Shown here in pieces: positions 7,944 through 10,296 of a stretch of DNA of 10,296 nt (within the stretch, counting starts at the first letter, position 1; every line of letters begins with the position of its first letter). Made by a program: the position numbers and the translations under genes. This DNA is from AWTP1-13 sp039808585. Its GTDB lineage: Bacteria; Pseudomonadota; Alphaproteobacteria; Rhizobiales; Hyphomicrobiaceae. The notes under the pieces were generated by a model that saw nothing but the letters and a program-made list of their open reading frames with translations, was not told where the DNA came from and did not search any database. Where the stretch lies: the NCBI GenBank assembly GCA_039808585.1, contig JBDHTJ010000175.1, positions 1 to 10,296 of the forward strand, read 5' to 3'.

Positions 7944-8651
7944 ATGCCGCACCAGGAGCGCACGTATCGCTATTACGAGTTCGTGATGGTCGCCTTCGTG
8001 GTGGTGCTGGTCTGTTCCAACCTCATCGGGCCGGCCAAGATCGCGTCGGTCGACCTGCCCTTCTGGGGGCCCTACGTGTTCGGCGCGGGGGTGATCTTCT
8101 TCCCCATCTCCTACATCTTCGGCGACATCCTCACCGAGGTCTACGGCTACGCCAAGGCGCGGCGCGTGATCTGGGCAGGCTTCGGCGCGCTGATCTTCGC
8201 CTCCGTCATGGCGAGCATCGTCGTCGCGCTTCCTCCGGCCCCGTTCTGGAAGCACCAGTCGGCCTATGAGATCGCTTTCGGCAACGCCTGGCGCGTCGTG
8301 GCCGCCTCCATGATCGCCTACTTCTGCGGCGAGTTCGTCAACTCGTTCGTGCTCGCCAAGATGAAGATCTGGACGGAAGGACGCGCTTTGTGGATGCGCA
8401 CGATCGGCTCCACGATTTTCGGCGAGGCAGTGGACTCCGCCATTTTCTATCCCCTCGCCTTCTACAATACGGGCATCATCCCCAACGAGGTGCTGCCGCA
8501 GGTGATGCTCGCACAGTTCATCACCAAGACGGCGGTGGAAGTGGTGTTCACGCCGGTGACGTACGTCATCGTGGGCTTCCTCAAGCGCCACGAGCATGAG
8601 GACTATTACGACCGCGACACCAACTTCAATCCGTTCAAGCTCGAGGAGTAG
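7944..8651 (+). CDS. yhhQ: YhhQ/VUT-family queuosine precursor transporter
   Basis: This 235-aa integral membrane protein of the vitamin-uptake/DUF165 family imports queuosine precursors (preQ0 and preQ1 in E. coli YhhQ), which feed the 7-deazaguanine modification of tRNA anticodons. Family blocks seen are VVVLVCSNLIGPAKI near residues 19-33, FFPISYIFGDILTEVYGYAKARRVIWAGF, GEFVNSFVLAKMKIWTEGR and RTIGSTIFGEAVDSAIFYPLAF. These include the acidic residues in membrane segments that are typical of the family. About six hydrophobic helices are present, with a charged cytoplasmic tail. The frame could start at TTG 7908, but ATG 7944 is preferred: GGGGAG at 7933-7938 lies 5 nt before it, and the extra 12 residues (PSRRGRRRG) are unlike the family. 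A structured leader lies upstream, and the HAD gene follows after 6 nt. Confidence 0.93.
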   Translation: MPHQERTYRYYEFVMVAFVVVLVCSNLIGPAKIASVDLPFWGPYVFGAGVIFFPISYIFGDILTEVYGYAKARRVIWAGFGALIFASVMASIVVALPPAPFWKHQSAYEIAFGNAWRVVAASMIAYFCGEFVNSFVLAKMKIWTEGRALWMRTIGSTIFGEAVDSAIFYPLAFYNTGIIPNEVLPQVMLAQFITKTAVEVVFTPVTYVIVGFLKRHEHEDYYDRDTNFNPFKLEE

Positions 8652-8657
8652 CCCGTC

Positions 8658-9365
8658 ATGGTCGCGATCGCGGCAGACGGCCGTCTCGCACCGGCGCTGA
8701 TGTCGTTCGACGTGTTCGGCACGCTCATCGACGTTCGCGCCAGCTCCTATGCCGCCTTCGAAAGCATGCTGCGCGACGCGAAGGCGCCCGGCAGCATCGA
8801 CGTGAAGGCTTTCTGGGAACACTGGGAAGAGCGCAACATCGCCCACTACTGGGAGCCGTGGCGGCCCTACAAGGAGATCTGCACACTCTCACTCTCGGAG
8901 ACGTTTGCGCACTACGGCCTGGATGCGCCGGCAAGCCTGATTTCGCGCTATTTCGAGGCCTTCTCCAGCTTCAAGCTTTTCCCGGATGTGAACCCGACGC
9001 TCGACGCGCTTGCCAAGCGCTATCGGCTGGGCCTTGTCTCCAACATCGACGATGATCTGCTGGCGGCGACGCCGCTCGCCCGCCAGTTCGATGTGGTTGC
9101 CACCGCCGAGCGCGCGAGGGGCTACAAGCCCAATGGCGATCTGTTCCGCTATCTCATCGCCAACGCCGGCTGCGACAAGGACGATATCCTCCATTCGGGC
9201 CAGTCGCAGTTCACGGACATGGTGGGCGGCAAGCCCCTCGGCCTCACGATCTGCTGGATCAACCGGCGGGGCGTTGCCCTGCACGGACGCGTGCCGAAGC
9301 CCGACTACACCTTTCCCGACGTCGCCAGCCTGCGCACGCTTGTCGTCGATCCGATGGGCCCCTAG
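8658..9365 (+). CDS. HAD-superfamily hydrolase, type II haloacid-dehalogenase-like
   Basis: This 235-aa cytoplasmic HAD hydrolase has motif I SFDVFGTLID with nucleophile Asp18, an alpha-helical cap (about 30-105), motif II LVSNI (Ser128, Asn129), motif III Lys157 in GYKPNGDLF, and a motif IV-like block HSGQSQFTDMVGGKPLG (179-195) with Asp187. Type II 2-haloacid dehalogenases use the same DxFGT motif and Ser-Asn pair. Their motif IV is usually SSNAWDAxGA, however, so HSGQSQFTD marks this protein as a divergent subgroup whose substrate may be a phosphate ester or haloacid; the annotation should stay generic. GAGGAG at 8643-8648, overlapping the end of yhhQ, supports ATG 8658, and the 6-nt gap makes co-transcription with yhhQ very likely. 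A link to queuosine metabolism would be inference. Its stop overlaps that of the convergent peptidase. Confidence 0.9.
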   Translation: MVAIAADGRLAPALMSFDVFGTLIDVRASSYAAFESMLRDAKAPGSIDVKAFWEHWEERNIAHYWEPWRPYKEICTLSLSETFAHYGLDAPASLISRYFEAFSSFKLFPDVNPTLDALAKRYRLGLVSNIDDDLLAATPLARQFDVVATAERARGYKPNGDLFRYLIANAGCDKDDILHSGQSQFTDMVGGKPLGLTICWINRRGVALHGRVPKPDYTFPDVASLRTLVVDPMGP

Positions 9366-10168
9366 TCTCGCGCGGCCAAGGCGTTGCGCAGGCGCGGGTC
9401 GCTCCAGGTGAAGCCGGCGCTGACGGCGCGGCCGGGGAACAGCAGGGTTGCGGGATCGATGTGCCGGCCGGCCGCGTCCTTCACCTCGTAGTGCACGTGC
9501 GGGCCGGTGGAATAGCCTGTGCTGCCGAGCAGCCCCAGGCGTTCGCCCTGCGCCAGCGTCGCGCCCACGCGGGCATGCACGGCCTGCAGATGCCCGTAAA
9601 GATGAACGCGGCCCTGGCGATCCTTGGTGATGACGGCGTTGCCATATCCGCCATAGCCGCCCGCGAACGTCACGGTTTGGGCGTGGCTAGTCGCGAACAC
9701 CGGGGTGCCGAGCCGCCCTGCGAGGTCGATCGCGGGATGCACGCGGCCGCGGTTGAACATGCTCGTGACGCGCCCGTTCTCGAACGGCAGGATGAAGCCT
9801 GGCGGCCGTTCCGCGAGGCGCGGAGCCGGCGGCGTCACGGGGGGCAGCAGAGGCGCATCCATCATCACGCCCGGGGCCGATGGTGGCGGCGGCAGCATCG
9901 CCATGCGCACGCGCGCCAGCAGTTCCGCGCGGGCCTCGCGCCATGCCTGCATCTCGATGGGGTCGGGAGGTGGTGCGCCAGGCCGGCGCGCCAGTTGCGG
10001 CACCGGCACGGGCAGAGGAATGCGCAGCACATCCTCGTTGCTCTCGCCTTCGGTGCGCGGTGCGAATACGGCTGCGTCCGGCAACTCCGCTCGCGCCGTA
10101 AGCGGCAGCGCGATGACGGCCGCGGCTAGAACTCCGGCGCGCTTCGATGGCGTCCTGGTCGATGCCAT
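9362..10168 (-). CDS. Secreted M23-family (LytM/peptidase M23) metallopeptidase
   Basis: This 268-aa exported protein has a C-terminal M23 peptidase domain with all expected zinc and catalytic residues: His144 and Asp148 (HPAID), His193 (YGHL), His224 and His226 (GPHVHYEV). It also has the GYGNAVI strand (175-181) and GSTGYSTG (215-222). Such enzymes cut peptidoglycan peptide cross-links in the periplasm or activate amidases; an intact site argues for real hydrolysis. Residues 1-27 form a signal peptide (basic RTPSKR, then AGVLAAAVIALPL, cleavage after ARA). Residues 50-125 are a Pro-rich linker with no obvious coiled coil. The frame runs to an ATG at 10219, but that adds 17 residues before the signal peptide. 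I choose ATG 10168, which has GGGGGA 7 nt upstream on the minus strand. It converges on the HAD gene and is probably monocistronic within this window. Confidence 0.92.
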   Translation of the reverse strand: MASTRTPSKRAGVLAAAVIALPLTARAELPDAAVFAPRTEGESNEDVLRIPLPVPVPQLARRPGAPPPDPIEMQAWREARAELLARVRMAMLPPPPSAPGVMMDAPLLPPVTPPAPRLAERPPGFILPFENGRVTSMFNRGRVHPAIDLAGRLGTPVFATSHAQTVTFAGGYGGYGNAVITKDRQGRVHLYGHLQAVHARVGATLAQGERLGLLGSTGYSTGPHVHYEVKDAAGRHIDPATLLFPGRAVSAGFTWSDPRLRNALAARD

Positions 10169-10242
10169 GGCTTCGTCCCCCGTTCGCAGCGCTCCCTCAA
10201 GCGCCGAGATTCGTCGCATCTCCAGCCGTTAGAGCCAGCAAG

Positions 10243-10267
10243 CGTGACGAGATCACGGCAACGTTGC
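10243..10267. other. Two adjacent small palindromes upstream of the M23 gene
   Basis: CGTGA-CGAGA-TCACG (10243-10257) and the perfect palindrome GCAACGTTGC (10258-10267) lie side by side, 75-100 bases before the chosen peptidase start. They could be operator sites for its promoter, but no clear -10/-35 pair is visible and short dyads arise easily by chance. The last 29 bases of the window show nothing more. Confidence 0.25.
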
Positions 10268-10296
10268 AGCCGCTGTGAGCATTACCGTTTGCGCAG

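Noticed and set aside
7676..7963. N-terminal extension of the SDR frame
   Set aside because: The extra 96 residues are low-complexity Arg/Gly/Pro sequence crossing the intergenic dyads and part of yhhQ, while a strong ribosome-binding site and the Rossmann fold mark the start at 7675.
7716..8846. Open frame of about 376 codons on the - strand opposite yhhQ
   Set aside because: It is a shadow of the transporter and the start of the HAD gene, with His/Arg/Asp/Glu-rich repetitive composition and no family resemblance.

Overview
The window is GC-rich, densely coding chromosomal DNA. It looks like core or housekeeping sequence from an alphaproteobacterium, probably of the Hyphomicrobiales/Rhizobiales type. 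The best clue is the order purL - small coiled-coil gene - bolA - monothiol glutaredoxin, a synteny I associate with that group. The small (about 740 aa) PurL and a Caulobacter XylD-like sugar-acid dehydratase also fit. I see no tRNA, rRNA, insertion sequence, prophage, CRISPR array or other sign of a mobile island.

Layout, left to right. (1) 1-465 (+): the 3' part of a LysE/RhtB-type amino-acid exporter, cut by the window edge. (2) 559-3825 (+): purL, a 73-aa coiled-coil protein, a BolA/IbaG protein and a CGFS monothiol glutaredoxin. The last two are the known Fe-S handling partners. (3) 3914-5002 (+): a tandemly duplicated PqiA/LetA-type membrane protein with no zinc ribbons and no MCE-protein partner nearby. 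It converges on the next operon across a strong hairpin terminator. (4) 7675 to 5081 (-): an SDR dehydrogenase followed by an IlvD/Edd-family dehydratase. This is probably a two-gene piece of a non-phosphorylative sugar or sugar-acid oxidation route. (5) 7676-7943: a divergent intergenic region with two related GC-rich dyads. (6) 7944-9365 (+): a YhhQ-type queuosine-precursor transporter and, 6 nt behind it, a HAD hydrolase. (7) 9362-10168 (-): a secreted M23 metallopeptidase whose stop codon overlaps the HAD stop in a shared CTAG.

Working together: PurL makes FGAM for purines, and BolA plus glutaredoxin form an iron-sulfur delivery or sensing pair. SDR plus dehydratase would give sugar to aldonate to 2-keto-3-deoxyaldonate chemistry, with lactonase, aldolase and transporter elsewhere. 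YhhQ salvages preQ0/preQ1 for tRNA modification.

I did not find a convincing undescribed system. The points most worth checking are the zinc-ribbon-less PqiA duplication, the structured leader upstream of yhhQ, the repeated element ahead of purL, and the HAD enzyme with an unusual motif IV. Several coding starts are moved inward here on the basis of ribosome-binding sites, signal-peptide shape or family alignment.
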